Assembly (NCBI GenBank): GCA_963756605.1
Contig: CAVWOT010000012.1
Span: 186,001 to 250,000, forward strand
DNA from: Bog-159 sp963756605
GTDB lineage: Bacteria; Acidobacteriota; Terriglobia; Bryobacterales; Bryobacteraceae
DNA length: 64,000 nucleotides
Direction: 5' to 3'
Shown piece after piece: positions 27,585 to 36,128 of this stretch (the first letter of the stretch is position 1; every line of letters begins with the position of its first letter). The notes under the pieces were generated by a model. The model saw only the letters and a program-made list of their open reading frames with translations, did no database searches and was not told the DNA's origin. The translations under genes were made by a program, and so were the position numbers.

Positions 27585-27613
27585 AGCAACTCCAGCATGG
27601 CACAACGCGGCGC

Positions 27614-27740
27614 GTGGGGCGGGACTGCAGTCCTGCGGCGGGCGTCCACGCCGGCCCGTTCGCACTCGGCTACGCTGATTTCTGTTACGCGAAGTGCGGG
27701 TCCTGGAGGACCCGCGCAGACCTGGAGGTCTGCCCCACCC
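27614..27740. repeat. REP-like composite palindromic element
   Basis: Bounded by GTGGGGC (27614-27620) and its complement GCCCCAC (27732-27738). Inside are the palindromes GGACTGCAGTCC and GGCGTCCACGCC, a perfect 9-bp-stem hairpin at 27696-27715 and a perfect 8-bp-stem hairpin at 27716-27733, each with a GG centre. It lies between the small protein gene and the PIG-L gene and touches the PIG-L stop codon. The same family appears at 6060-6102. Confidence 0.75.
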
Positions 27741-28546
27741 TACAACGAGCGCACGTGGCGCACGAGCTGCTCCGCCGGTGACATCAAGGCCACGGCGTAT
27801 CGCGACCCGCTCAGGCAGCCGCGTGCAACGGCCACGCTGCGGTAGTAATCGTTATAGCGGAAACCGTTTTCGCCGAGCCACATGGGAAACGCGGCGCAGG
27901 CCTCCATCCAGCGGTCGAAGATGGGCGTGACATCGAGGAAAGTATCGGCGCGGAATCCGTCGGCATCTTCCCAGTTATCGGCGTAAAACGTTTTCGGCAC
28001 CGCGTGTGCCGGGTCTTTGCGGGCAATGGCCGGCAGGCTCGCGTAGAAGACGGCGTCATTCACAATGTCGTAGCAATTTTTGTGATCCTTGTGCCAGCTG
28101 CCCTTCCAGTGCGTGACGATGATGGCCGGCTTATATTGGCGGATCATGTCACAAACCGCGAACTTCACTTCGTCGTTGACCGGGATCTCGCCGTCGGGCC
28201 AGGTAAGAAAGGCGGCTTGCGCAGACAGCATACGAGCGGCACGCTCGGAAGCCTCCCGCTGCATGACCCCGTAGCGTGCTGGTGGGATTGAGGCCGATCC
28301 TCTTTCACCGAGAGACAGACTGAGGAAAACACCCTGGCCACCCAGGCTGGCTTCGAGCGCGACCGGCGCACCCATGGCGAAGAACGCATCGCCCGGATGT
28401 GCGGCGATCGCCATGATGTTTGAGCGGGAAGGCAGGGGCGTCTCGTTGCCTGCGGCGGCGGGCCGTCCCGGCATCTGTGCGGCCGAGAGGGCGCCCGCAC
28501 CCACTCCGATGTATTCCAGGAAGCGCCGCCGGGTGTGAGGATGCAT
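27740..28546 (-). CDS. PIG-L family deacetylase, Tat-exported
   Basis: A 268-residue protein of the PIG-L/LmbE family of zinc-dependent N-acetyl-sugar deacetylases. A twin-arginine signal (TRRRFLEYIG) precedes a hydrophobic stretch. The usual AHPDDE site reads AAHPGDAFF (His50, Gly52, Asp53): the zinc ligands His and Asp are kept, but the catalytic first Asp is Gly. A later WHKDH supplies the third His ligand. The altered motif occurs in other acidobacterial members as far as I recall, so it may be a functional variant. It is divergent from the SIS gene. Confidence 0.8.
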   Translation of the reverse strand: MHPHTRRRFLEYIGVGAGALSAAQMPGRPAAAGNETPLPSRSNIMAIAAHPGDAFFAMGAPVALEASLGGQGVFLSLSLGERGSASIPPARYGVMQREASERAARMLSAQAAFLTWPDGEIPVNDEVKFAVCDMIRQYKPAIIVTHWKGSWHKDHKNCYDIVNDAVFYASLPAIARKDPAHAVPKTFYADNWEDADGFRADTFLDVTPIFDRWMEACAAFPMWLGENGFRYNDYYRSVAVARGCLSGSRYAVALMSPAEQLVRHVRSL

Positions 28547-28571
28547 GGGACCTCTGATATTCTATCCCGTA

Positions 28572-29333
28572 ATGACACAGTCAGCCGCAGAGGAATATCT
28601 GAACAAAGTTGCGGAGATCGTGGCGGCGATCCGCGAAACACAGAAAGCCAAGATCGAGGAAGCCGCGCAGGCGTTCGTCAAGTCGATTCAATCCGGCGGC
28701 CGGGTGTATCTTTTTGGAAGCGGGCACTCCGTGATTCCGGTGCTCGACATTTTCCCGCGCTACGGAAGTTTCGTGGGGTTTCAGCCGATCTACGATCCAC
28801 GCCTGATGTGGTCGAACGTGGTGGGACCGGGCGGCGCCAGAGAACTGCTGTGGCTGGAGCGGCAGGAAGGCTACGTGGCGGTGGTGCTGCAGAGTTACCG
28901 GCTGGAGGCGCGGGACTCCATGCTGGTTTTCTCGCACGGCGGGCTGAACGCCGCGCCTATCGAGATGGCCCTTGCAGGCAAGAAGAAAGGGCTCGTGGTG
29001 GTGTCGGTTTCCTCCCACCAGAACCGGCGGCAGGCGAAGGCTACGCATTCGAGCGGAAAGACGCTGGCCGACGCCTCCGATATTGCGATTGACAATTGCG
29101 TACCGCCGGAGGATGCCCTGGTCGGCATGGAGGGAATCGCGGAGAAGTTCGCCGCCGGGTCCACCGTAGCAGCGGTCTCGGTGGCCATGGCGCTGGTGGC
29201 GGAGACGGGCGCGCGCCTGGTGCGGAGCGGAACAAAACCGCCGACATTTGTTTCGCCCAACGTGGGACTTCCGGCCGATCACAACCAGGAAGTATTTCGC
29301 GCTTACGAACTCTTCACTCAAGGCCGTTCCTGA
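28572..29333 (+). CDS. SIS-domain sugar isomerase-like protein (UPF0309 type)
   Basis: A 253-residue protein with one SIS domain, the phosphosugar-binding fold of isomerases and of N-acetylmuramate etherases. Visible landmarks are GGRVYLFGSGHS, LVFSHGGLNAAPIEMAL and the later KGLVVVSVSSHQN. The ATG at 28572 is preferred to the one 27 bp upstream because family similarity begins there (MTQSAAEEYL). It overlaps the GH42 gene start (TGATG at 29331). It is the first gene of a four-gene sugar operon, so it probably acts on a phosphorylated sugar there. Confidence 0.75.
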   Translation: MTQSAAEEYLNKVAEIVAAIRETQKAKIEEAAQAFVKSIQSGGRVYLFGSGHSVIPVLDIFPRYGSFVGFQPIYDPRLMWSNVVGPGGARELLWLERQEGYVAVVLQSYRLEARDSMLVFSHGGLNAAPIEMALAGKKKGLVVVSVSSHQNRRQAKATHSSGKTLADASDIAIDNCVPPEDALVGMEGIAEKFAAGSTVAAVSVAMALVAETGARLVRSGTKPPTFVSPNVGLPADHNQEVFRAYELFTQGRS

Positions 29334-31582
29334 TGGCCGTGAATTTCGTGCCGCGGATACTGGCGGCGCTGTTGCTCTGGGCGCCTGTCGCAGCGCGTGC
29401 GGCTCAGCCCACGGCCTCCGAATTCTTTCCCATGGCCGTGTGGTACGGCGGGGGGAAAGCGCGCGCGCCCATGATGAGCCCGCTCGATTCTGTAAGCGCC
29501 GCGGAGTGGGGCAAAGATCTGGATCAGATCAAAGCCGTGGGGTTCAACACCGTCAAGTGCTGGGTGGACTGGGCCACCGCCGAGCCCAAGCCGGGCGACT
29601 TCGATTTCAAGAATCTGGATCTGCTCATGAAGCTGGCCGGCGAGCGCGGTCTGCGCGTGATTATCCAGATCTATCTCGATTCGGCTCCGGACTGGGTCGG
29701 GCAGCGCTACCCGGAAGGCCGTTTCGTCGATCGCAGCGGGGTGGTCATCAATTCGCAATCGGCGCCCGGATATTGCATCGATCACGCGGGCGTTCGGCGA
29801 GAGATCATGGCGTTTCTCGAAGCGCTCTCGCGGGATGCCAACCGCTCCGAGTCGCTTTATGGCTGGGACGTTTGGAGTGAGCCGCACGTCATTAACTGGG
29901 CCGATTTTTCCTGGCTGCCGCAGCCGGAATTCTGCTTCTGTGCGGGCAGTCAGGCGCGCTTCCGCCAGTGGCTGCGAACGAAATACCAGACGCTGGACGC
30001 GCTGAACGCGGCGTGGTACCGCAAGTTCGAAAGCTGGGACCAGGTGGAAGCGCCGCGCTTCTCCACCATCCTTTCCTACACCGATTATATGGACTGGCGC
30101 GCGTTCATCGACGACAAGCTGGCAGGCGACCTGAAGACGCGCGTGGATGCCATACGCACTGCCGACCGCACGCACCCCATCAGCAGCCATGCCGATTCGC
30201 CAGGGCTGTTCACGTCGCCCACCGATGGTTATGGCGAACCGGATGACTGGAAGATGTCCGCCAGCACGGACTTCTACGGCACGTCGATGTATCCGAAGCA
30301 CTCCGAATCCGCGCATCCGTGGACATACTGGATGCTGGCCGCCGGCCTGGATTTCACGCGCTCGGCCGGGCATGCCTTCGGCAAAGGATTCTGGATCGGT
30401 GAGCTACAGGCCGGCCAGGGCGCCACGGGCATGCGCATCGTGGAGCCGGTGACCGCGCACGATGAGGAATTCTGGATGTGGCAGGCGGTGGCGCACGGCG
30501 CGCGCGAGATCGCCAACTATGCCTGGTATCCGATGAGCTCCGGCTTTGAGTCGAACGGATATGGGCTGATCAACCTGGATGGAACGCTGACCGATCGTGC
30601 GCGGGCGGCGGGCCGCGTCGCGGCCATTGTCGGGCGCCACGCGCGGGACATCAATAGCGCGCAGCCGGCACTGGCCCAGGTGGCGATTCTCTACGACCGG
30701 CTTTCGTACATGGTGGGCGGCAGCCAGCCCTCGCCATCCACTTTGGGCAATGCCGAGCGCGATTCCTTGCTGGGCTTGTACCGGGCGTTCTTCGAAACGC
30801 AGATCCCCGTGGACTTCGTGCACCCGATGGCTCTCGATGCGCGTCACCTGCGGCAATACAAACTCCTGTTTTTGCCGTATCCGGTCATGCTGCCGCGAGG
30901 CGTGGCGAGTGTGCTGAAGGAATACGTCAAGCAAGGCGGAACGGTGGTGGCGGAGGCGCGCCTGGCCTGGAACGACGAGCGCGGTTACGCCAGCCCCATC
31001 GTGCCCGGCTTCGGCTTAGATGAACTGTTCGGCGCGCGCGAGAAGGTCATTCGGCCGGAGGCGGAACCGAAGATGGTGATTTCGGAGGGCGCCAACTTGC
31101 CAGGCATGGCCGCGGGGCAAACAGTTCCCGGGGCGGCGTTTGAAGAGCATCTGGAGGCGTTGCCAGGCGCGCAGGTTTTGGCGGCTTTTCGCTCCGGCGA
31201 TGCTGCTATCGTCGAAAAGGCTTATGAACACGGCAAAGCGATACTGGCCGGATCGTTTCTGGGCCTTGCGTATCAGCGGACGCACGATGCCGCGACGCGC
31301 CGGCTGTTGCTGGCTATTGCGCAAGAAGCATTATCGGAAACGTGGCCCGCTGCCAACGAGGAGGTGGAAGTTCGCAAGCTCATCGGCGACGGGCATCAAT
31401 TTGTTTTCGTGTTCAACCATGCCGGCGCGCCCGCCGATGCCGCGATTGCGCTGCGTCTACCCTGGGAGCTGAGGACGGCCCGCGATTTGATGTCCGGCGA
31501 TGCTGCAGCCGTGGTGCAGAACACGCTCCGCAGGCGCCTTGCGCCGGGCGAAATCTGGGTAGTTGAACTGGAGCGCCAGTGA
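29333..31582 (+). CDS. Glycoside hydrolase family 42 beta-galactosidase, exported
   Basis: A 749-residue GH42 enzyme that cleaves terminal beta-galactosides. Residues 1-24 are a signal peptide (ending ARA), so it is exported, unlike most GH42 enzymes. The acid/base Glu183 is in DVWSEPH and the nucleophile Glu357 in WIGELQAGQG, 174 residues apart, as in the family. C-terminal domains include a trimerisation-like region (LLFLPYPVMLP). ATG 29333 is used. It is coupled to the SIS gene before it and the ROK kinase after it (4-bp overlap at 31579-31582). It probably feeds galactose to this operon. Confidence 0.85.
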   Translation: MAVNFVPRILAALLLWAPVAARAAQPTASEFFPMAVWYGGGKARAPMMSPLDSVSAAEWGKDLDQIKAVGFNTVKCWVDWATAEPKPGDFDFKNLDLLMKLAGERGLRVIIQIYLDSAPDWVGQRYPEGRFVDRSGVVINSQSAPGYCIDHAGVRREIMAFLEALSRDANRSESLYGWDVWSEPHVINWADFSWLPQPEFCFCAGSQARFRQWLRTKYQTLDALNAAWYRKFESWDQVEAPRFSTILSYTDYMDWRAFIDDKLAGDLKTRVDAIRTADRTHPISSHADSPGLFTSPTDGYGEPDDWKMSASTDFYGTSMYPKHSESAHPWTYWMLAAGLDFTRSAGHAFGKGFWIGELQAGQGATGMRIVEPVTAHDEEFWMWQAVAHGAREIANYAWYPMSSGFESNGYGLINLDGTLTDRARAAGRVAAIVGRHARDINSAQPALAQVAILYDRLSYMVGGSQPSPSTLGNAERDSLLGLYRAFFETQIPVDFVHPMALDARHLRQYKLLFLPYPVMLPRGVASVLKEYVKQGGTVVAEARLAWNDERGYASPIVPGFGLDELFGAREKVIRPEAEPKMVISEGANLPGMAAGQTVPGAAFEEHLEALPGAQVLAAFRSGDAAIVEKAYEHGKAILAGSFLGLAYQRTHDAATRRLLLAIAQEALSETWPAANEEVEVRKLIGDGHQFVFVFNHAGAPADAAIALRLPWELRTARDLMSGDAAAVVQNTLRRRLAPGEIWVVELERQ

Positions 31583-32475
31583 CGCGCCGCCTCGCGCTGG
31601 TGGCCGATTTGGGAGGCACCAAGATCGCCGCCGCGCGCGTGGACGACACCGGCCGCATCACGCACCGGCTACGCGTTCCGACGCCACCTGCGGGCGGCAT
31701 CGCAGTTGTTGATGCCATCGCGCAACTGCTCAGGAAACTGCCGGCCAAAGGCGCGTGCGCGGTAGGTGTGGACGTCCCCGGACTGGCCCATCCGAGCGGC
31801 GTGGTGTGGGCGCCGAACATCCCGGGATGGGAGCGCATGCCGTTGGCGGGCATGCTGGCAGAGCGTATGCAGTTGCCCGTGGTGGTCGATAGCGACCGCA
31901 ACGCATTCGTCACGGGCGAAGCGTGGCAAGGATCGGCGCAAGGCTGCCGGGACGTGGTTTTCGTGATGGTCGGCACCGGCATTGGCGCGGGCATTATCAG
32001 CGGCGGCCGCCTCATTCGCGGGCACGGCGAGCTATCGGGTTGCGCCGGTTGGATGGCGGTGCGCGATCGTTTTCGGCGCGGTTACGAAAGCGTCGGATGT
32101 CTGGAATTTCATGCGGCCGGGCCAGGCATCGCGCGCGCCGCCGGGCGCATCTTCCATGAACCGCTCACGGCGCGGGAGGTCGTGAAATTGGCACGCGCGC
32201 GGGACCGGCGGGCGCAACGTGTGCTGGCCGGGGCGGGCCATTATCTAGGCCTGGCGCTGGCGAACCTGGTGGATATTCTGAATGTGGAGATGATCGTGAT
32301 CGGCGGCGGCGTGGCGGCGGCAGGAAATTTGCTGCTCGATCCGGCGCGCCGCACGATGCGCCAATGGGCCCAACCGCTGGCGGTGAAGCAGGTGCGCATC
32401 ACGCGTAGCCGGTTGGGAGAGCGTGCCGGCGTTTTGGGCGCCGCGCGCCTGTGCTTCGACCAGTTCCAGGATTAG
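31579..32475 (+). CDS. ROK-family sugar kinase lacking the zinc motif
   Basis: A 298-residue ROK kinase or regulator. The ATP site is VADLGGTKIAAARV, the glycine motif is VGTGIGAG, and the catalytic Asp is in VDSDRNAFVTGEAW. The ROK zinc motif CxCGxxGCxE is degenerate: only GCLE remains and the preceding GHM is GWM, so zinc is probably not bound. No HTH is present, so it is a kinase rather than a repressor. It starts at GTG 31579. It sits between GH42 and an MFS transporter, suggesting phosphorylation of a galactoside-derived sugar. Confidence 0.8.
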   Translation: MTRRLALVADLGGTKIAAARVDDTGRITHRLRVPTPPAGGIAVVDAIAQLLRKLPAKGACAVGVDVPGLAHPSGVVWAPNIPGWERMPLAGMLAERMQLPVVVDSDRNAFVTGEAWQGSAQGCRDVVFVMVGTGIGAGIISGGRLIRGHGELSGCAGWMAVRDRFRRGYESVGCLEFHAAGPGIARAAGRIFHEPLTAREVVKLARARDRRAQRVLAGAGHYLGLALANLVDILNVEMIVIGGGVAAAGNLLLDPARRTMRQWAQPLAVKQVRITRSRLGERAGVLGAARLCFDQFQD

Positions 32476-32477
32476 CT

Positions 32478-33632
32478 ATGACCGATGGCCAGAATCCCAT
32501 CGATCTTCCCATTCGTCGCGGCGCGCTGCTGCTGACCGTGAATGCGTGCATGTTCGTTTTCGGTGTGGTACTCCTGCTCATGGGATCGCTGCTGCCAAGC
32601 CTGCACGTAAGCGGCGCACGTGCCGGAAGCCTGGGCGCATTCCCGCTCGCGGGGATCCTGGCAGTGACAGTGGTGATCGGTCCGGTGCTGGACAAACTGG
32701 GAGCCAAACCGGCGCTGGCGGTGGGCCTGGGGCTGGTGGCCGCGGCTTTGGCCTCCATTCCATCGCTGGGCAGTTATCCGGCTCTGGCGGCGGCCGCGCT
32801 GCTTTATGGTTTCGGAGGCGGCATACTGAACACAGCCACCAACGCGGTGGTGTCCGAACTGAGCGCCGCGGGCCGGGGAGTAGCGCTCAACCTCCTGGGC
32901 TTCTCGTTCAGCCTGGGGGCGGTGACCGCGCCTTTGCTGATGTCCTTCGCTACGGGGCGGTTTTCCATTGCTACGATCCTCTACGTGCTGGCGGCGGCTC
33001 CGGCAGCGGTACTGGTGCTGATTTTGACGCTGCGCTTTCCACGGGCCGCGCATGCCGCCACGCCGCTCCGCAGCTTGGTGCGGGTGCTGAACCATCCCGC
33101 CGTCTGGCTGATCAGCGCGCTGCTGTTCTTCGAATCGGGCAATGAAAACTGCCTGTTCGTTTGGGCGGGCAAGCTGATGCAGGAGACGCTGCACCTGGCT
33201 AGCGGTCGCGCGGACTTGGCGCTGGTGAGTCTGAGCGTGGCGTTAGGCGGCGGCCGCCTGCTGGCCGCGCTGGGACTGAAGCGGCTCGCCAGCCGCAACT
33301 TGCTGCTGCTCTCCTGCGTGGTGACGGTTACAGGGGCGGCGGTGGCGCGGCTGACCGGCAGCTTTGCTGGTATGATCGCAGGCTTTGCCATGCTCGGCCT
33401 GGGAATGGCCGCCGTATTTCCGACGACCCTGGGAGTGGCCGGGGATCTCTTCCCGAATGAAACTGGAACGGTATTCGGCGCCATCATGACCGCGGCGCTG
33501 ATCGGCGGGACGGCCGGTCCGGTGATCGGCGGCTGGGCGTCCGGATCGAATCACATGGCGGTCCTGTTAGTTCCGCTGGTGGCGGCGGTGGGCATCGCGG
33601 CTTGCACGATGGCGGTTTCACGGCGCGCTTAG
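32478..33632 (+). CDS. MFS transporter
   Basis: A 384-residue major facilitator superfamily protein with about 12 membrane helices. The ATG at 32478 is selected because the first helix (LLLTVNACMFVFGVV) follows directly. The conserved MFS loop between helices 2 and 3 is VLDKLGAKPALAVG-like. It lies 3 bp after the ROK gene, at the end of the SIS-GH42-ROK-MFS operon, and probably moves the sugar across the inner membrane. The stop overlaps the acyl-CoA ligase stop by 4 bp (convergent). The substrate is inferred from neighbours only. Confidence 0.8.
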   Translation: MTDGQNPIDLPIRRGALLLTVNACMFVFGVVLLLMGSLLPSLHVSGARAGSLGAFPLAGILAVTVVIGPVLDKLGAKPALAVGLGLVAAALASIPSLGSYPALAAAALLYGFGGGILNTATNAVVSELSAAGRGVALNLLGFSFSLGAVTAPLLMSFATGRFSIATILYVLAAAPAAVLVLILTLRFPRAAHAATPLRSLVRVLNHPAVWLISALLFFESGNENCLFVWAGKLMQETLHLASGRADLALVSLSVALGGGRLLAALGLKRLASRNLLLLSCVVTVTGAAVARLTGSFAGMIAGFAMLGLGMAAVFPTTLGVAGDLFPNETGTVFGAIMTAALIGGTAGPVIGGWASGSNHMAVLLVPLVAAVGIAACTMAVSRRA

Positions 33633-35293
33633 GCGGTCTCGATCCGCGCCACCTTATCCAACCCACGCTCCCGGATCTCCTGCTCGCGGATGAGGAACTT
33701 TTGCACCTTCCGGGTCACGGTCATGGGGAACGCATCCACAAACCGAATGAATTGGGGGATTTTGAAGTAGGCGATCTTGCCGCGGCAGAAATCGCGGATC
33801 TCTTGCACGCTGGCCGTCTCTCCAGGCTTCAGTTGGATCCAGGCCAACACGGTTTCGCCCAGATGGGCATCCGGCAACCCCACGACGTACACGTCCGCGA
33901 TCTGCGGGTGCGTATGCAGGAACTCCTCTACCTCGCGCGGATAGATATTCTCACCGCCGCGGATGATGGTATCCTTGGCGCGTCCGCGGAAGCTGAAATA
34001 GCCGTTTTCGTGCATCAGCGCCAGGTCTCCGGTGTGCAGCCAGCCGTCGCTGTCTACCGCCGCCGCCGTGGCCTCTGGATCTTCGTCGTAGCCCTTCATC
34101 ACCAGGTATCCGCGCGTGCACAGCTCACCCGCCTGGCCTACCGGCATGGTTTCGCCGGTCTGCGGCGAGGCGATTTTGACCTCGGTATTGGGCAACGCGC
34201 AGCCGACCGTGGTGACGCGCAGCTCCAGCGGGTCATCCACGCGCGACATGGTGATTGCCGGCGAGCTCTCGGTCTGCCCGTAGATGATGGTCATCTCGCC
34301 GCAGTGCATTTCGTTCACCACCCGCCGCATCACTTCGATCGGACAAGGCGAGCCGGCCATCACCCCTTTGCGGAGGGAAGTCAGATCGAACGAGGCGAAG
34401 TCCGGCTGCTCCAACTCGGCGATGAACATGGTGGGCACGCCGTAAATGGCAGTGGCCCGCTCGACATGTACCGCCTCCAGCGTGGCGTGCGCATCGAATT
34501 GCGGCGCGGGCAGGATCAGGGTGGCTCCGGTCACCAGCGAGATCATGGTCCCGATCACGGATCCGAAGCAGTGGTATAGCGGGACGGGTGCGCAGATGCG
34601 GTCATCGCAGGTCATGCGCAAGCACAGGCTCATGGCATGCCCGTTGTTCACCAGGTTGCGGTGTGTCAGCATCACGCCTTTGGGCTGGCCGGTGGTGCCG
34701 GACGTGTATTGGATATTGGCAACGTCTTCCGGCTGGCTGGTATGTGCAGGTACGTCCGCGCCCTGCGCCAACATGTCCTGCCAGGAATCTTTGCCCACCT
34801 GGTGGCCGATATAAACGACATTTTCCAGCGCCAGGCCGCTACCGCTGCGCGACTCTTCCAGGATGGCGCGGTAGTTTGTGCGGGCGTCCTGTTCGCGCAG
34901 GAAAATCGCCCGGATGCGCGACTTCGCCAGCACGAAGCGCAGCTCGTGAGAACGGTACGCCGGGTTGACGTTGACCAGAACAACACCGGCCCGTGTGCAC
35001 GCCAGGTGCAACAGGATCCACTCCGCGCAGTTGCTGGCCCAAACCCCCACCCGATCGCCCGGCCGCAGTTGTAGCCCGGCCAGTCCGCGCGCGGTGCGCT
35101 CGACTTCCGCGGCCAGTGCGCCCCAGGTCAGCCGCACCCCGTCCTGGCGGACGACCAGAGCCTCGCGATCCGGGAAGCGTTGGACCGTCTGCTGAAAAAC
35201 TTCGGTAGTGGTTTTTTCGAGCAGGGGCACTGCCGGACCTTTGGTCTGGCTTAGCCCCACCGGCTCGAGGCCAAGTGTTGCAATTGAGGACAC
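33629..35293 (-). CDS. Acyl-CoA synthetase (AMP-binding)
   Basis: A 554-residue member of the ANL superfamily that activates a fatty or carboxylic acid with ATP and joins it to CoA. The AMP-binding P-loop is YTSGTTGQPKGVMLTH, the later adenylate motif is in YGQTESSPAITM, and the hinge and C-terminal motifs are GRAKDTIIRGGENIYP and the Lys in TRKVQKFLIRE. The start is GTG 35293 with GGAG 4 bp upstream. It stands alone, convergent with the MFS gene. Chain-length preference cannot be read from the sequence. Confidence 0.88.
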   Translation of the reverse strand: MSSIATLGLEPVGLSQTKGPAVPLLEKTTTEVFQQTVQRFPDREALVVRQDGVRLTWGALAAEVERTARGLAGLQLRPGDRVGVWASNCAEWILLHLACTRAGVVLVNVNPAYRSHELRFVLAKSRIRAIFLREQDARTNYRAILEESRSGSGLALENVVYIGHQVGKDSWQDMLAQGADVPAHTSQPEDVANIQYTSGTTGQPKGVMLTHRNLVNNGHAMSLCLRMTCDDRICAPVPLYHCFGSVIGTMISLVTGATLILPAPQFDAHATLEAVHVERATAIYGVPTMFIAELEQPDFASFDLTSLRKGVMAGSPCPIEVMRRVVNEMHCGEMTIIYGQTESSPAITMSRVDDPLELRVTTVGCALPNTEVKIASPQTGETMPVGQAGELCTRGYLVMKGYDEDPEATAAAVDSDGWLHTGDLALMHENGYFSFRGRAKDTIIRGGENIYPREVEEFLHTHPQIADVYVVGLPDAHLGETVLAWIQLKPGETASVQEIRDFCRGKIAYFKIPQFIRFVDAFPMTVTRKVQKFLIREQEIRERGLDKVARIETA

Positions 35294-35320
35294 AGAACTC
35301 CAGTTTACATCAGTTCTGCG

Positions 35321-36052
35321 CTATTTCAGCAAAGCCTTAACCTGCCCCGGCAGTTCGAAAATCGAATCGGCGAGCGGCTCGTAGCTCAGCGAGGTGATCG
35401 TGGTTGTCTGAGTCTGATCGCCCTGGCGGCCGGTTTGTCTGGTTGCAACGAGTGGACCGCCGAAGTTCTTGTAATCGTCAAACACAAGAATTGTCGGGAC
35501 GGAATTCTTGTCGTCTGACTGGAAACGGTAACCCACCAGCAAACCGCTGGTGACATCATAAAACTGATTGTTGTCCTTACCCCAGTGCGTCGTTCCGTGA
35601 AGCCAATAGCAGCGATGGCCCTCGAAATCCGTGATTCCGGCCAATTCGTATTTTGAGAAATAGTCAGGCTGATGGAGCGGATACTGAAGATCGGCATCGC
35701 GGCGGACAGACTCGAGAGGGACGGATTTGTCGATCTCCGCGCCCTTCGGACCCATCGACCAGGAAACCTCGCCGTCGAAGCCGTTCACCCGTTGCTCGCC
35801 ATCCGCCATGGTGACTTTCGAAAGCCACTTGAATGGTTTGGAATACGCGACAAAGGTAACCTTGCCCTTAACGCCGCTGCCTGCGAATTCGCCGTGCCGG
35901 GTTTCGGATTGAACCTTCTTGATTGCCTCCACGCCCCCCAGCGCCAGCTGATATTTTTCGAGAACAGCCTGCGTAGTTTTGAGTTCGGGGCCTTGGGACC
36001 AGCCGAGGGCCACGCCCACGCCAGCCAAAACGCACAAGTTCAAGATGCGCAT
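35321..36052 (-). CDS. LolA-like exported protein of unknown function
   Basis: A 243-residue protein with an N-terminal signal (MRILNLCVLAGVGVALGWS). The rest resembles the acidobacterial LolA-like/outer-membrane lipoprotein-sorting fold, a beta sheet with a helical lid: YSKPFKWLSKVTMADGE and WLHGTTHWGKDNNQFY stretches. No lipobox Cys follows the signal, so it is probably periplasmic. It stands between the CE15 and the acyl-CoA ligase genes with gaps of 76 and 27 bp. The function is inferred from fold only. Confidence 0.6.
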   Translation of the reverse strand: MRILNLCVLAGVGVALGWSQGPELKTTQAVLEKYQLALGGVEAIKKVQSETRHGEFAGSGVKGKVTFVAYSKPFKWLSKVTMADGEQRVNGFDGEVSWSMGPKGAEIDKSVPLESVRRDADLQYPLHQPDYFSKYELAGITDFEGHRCYWLHGTTHWGKDNNQFYDVTSGLLVGYRFQSDDKNSVPTILVFDDYKNFGGPLVATRQTGRQGDQTQTTTITSLSYEPLADSIFELPGQVKALLK

Positions 36053-36128
36053 GGTGGCTTAGACGGCGCACTCGCTAAAACGCACTCAGCTTAGAGAATT
36101 TTCGCAAGTAAAAAGAAGCGTCAGATGG

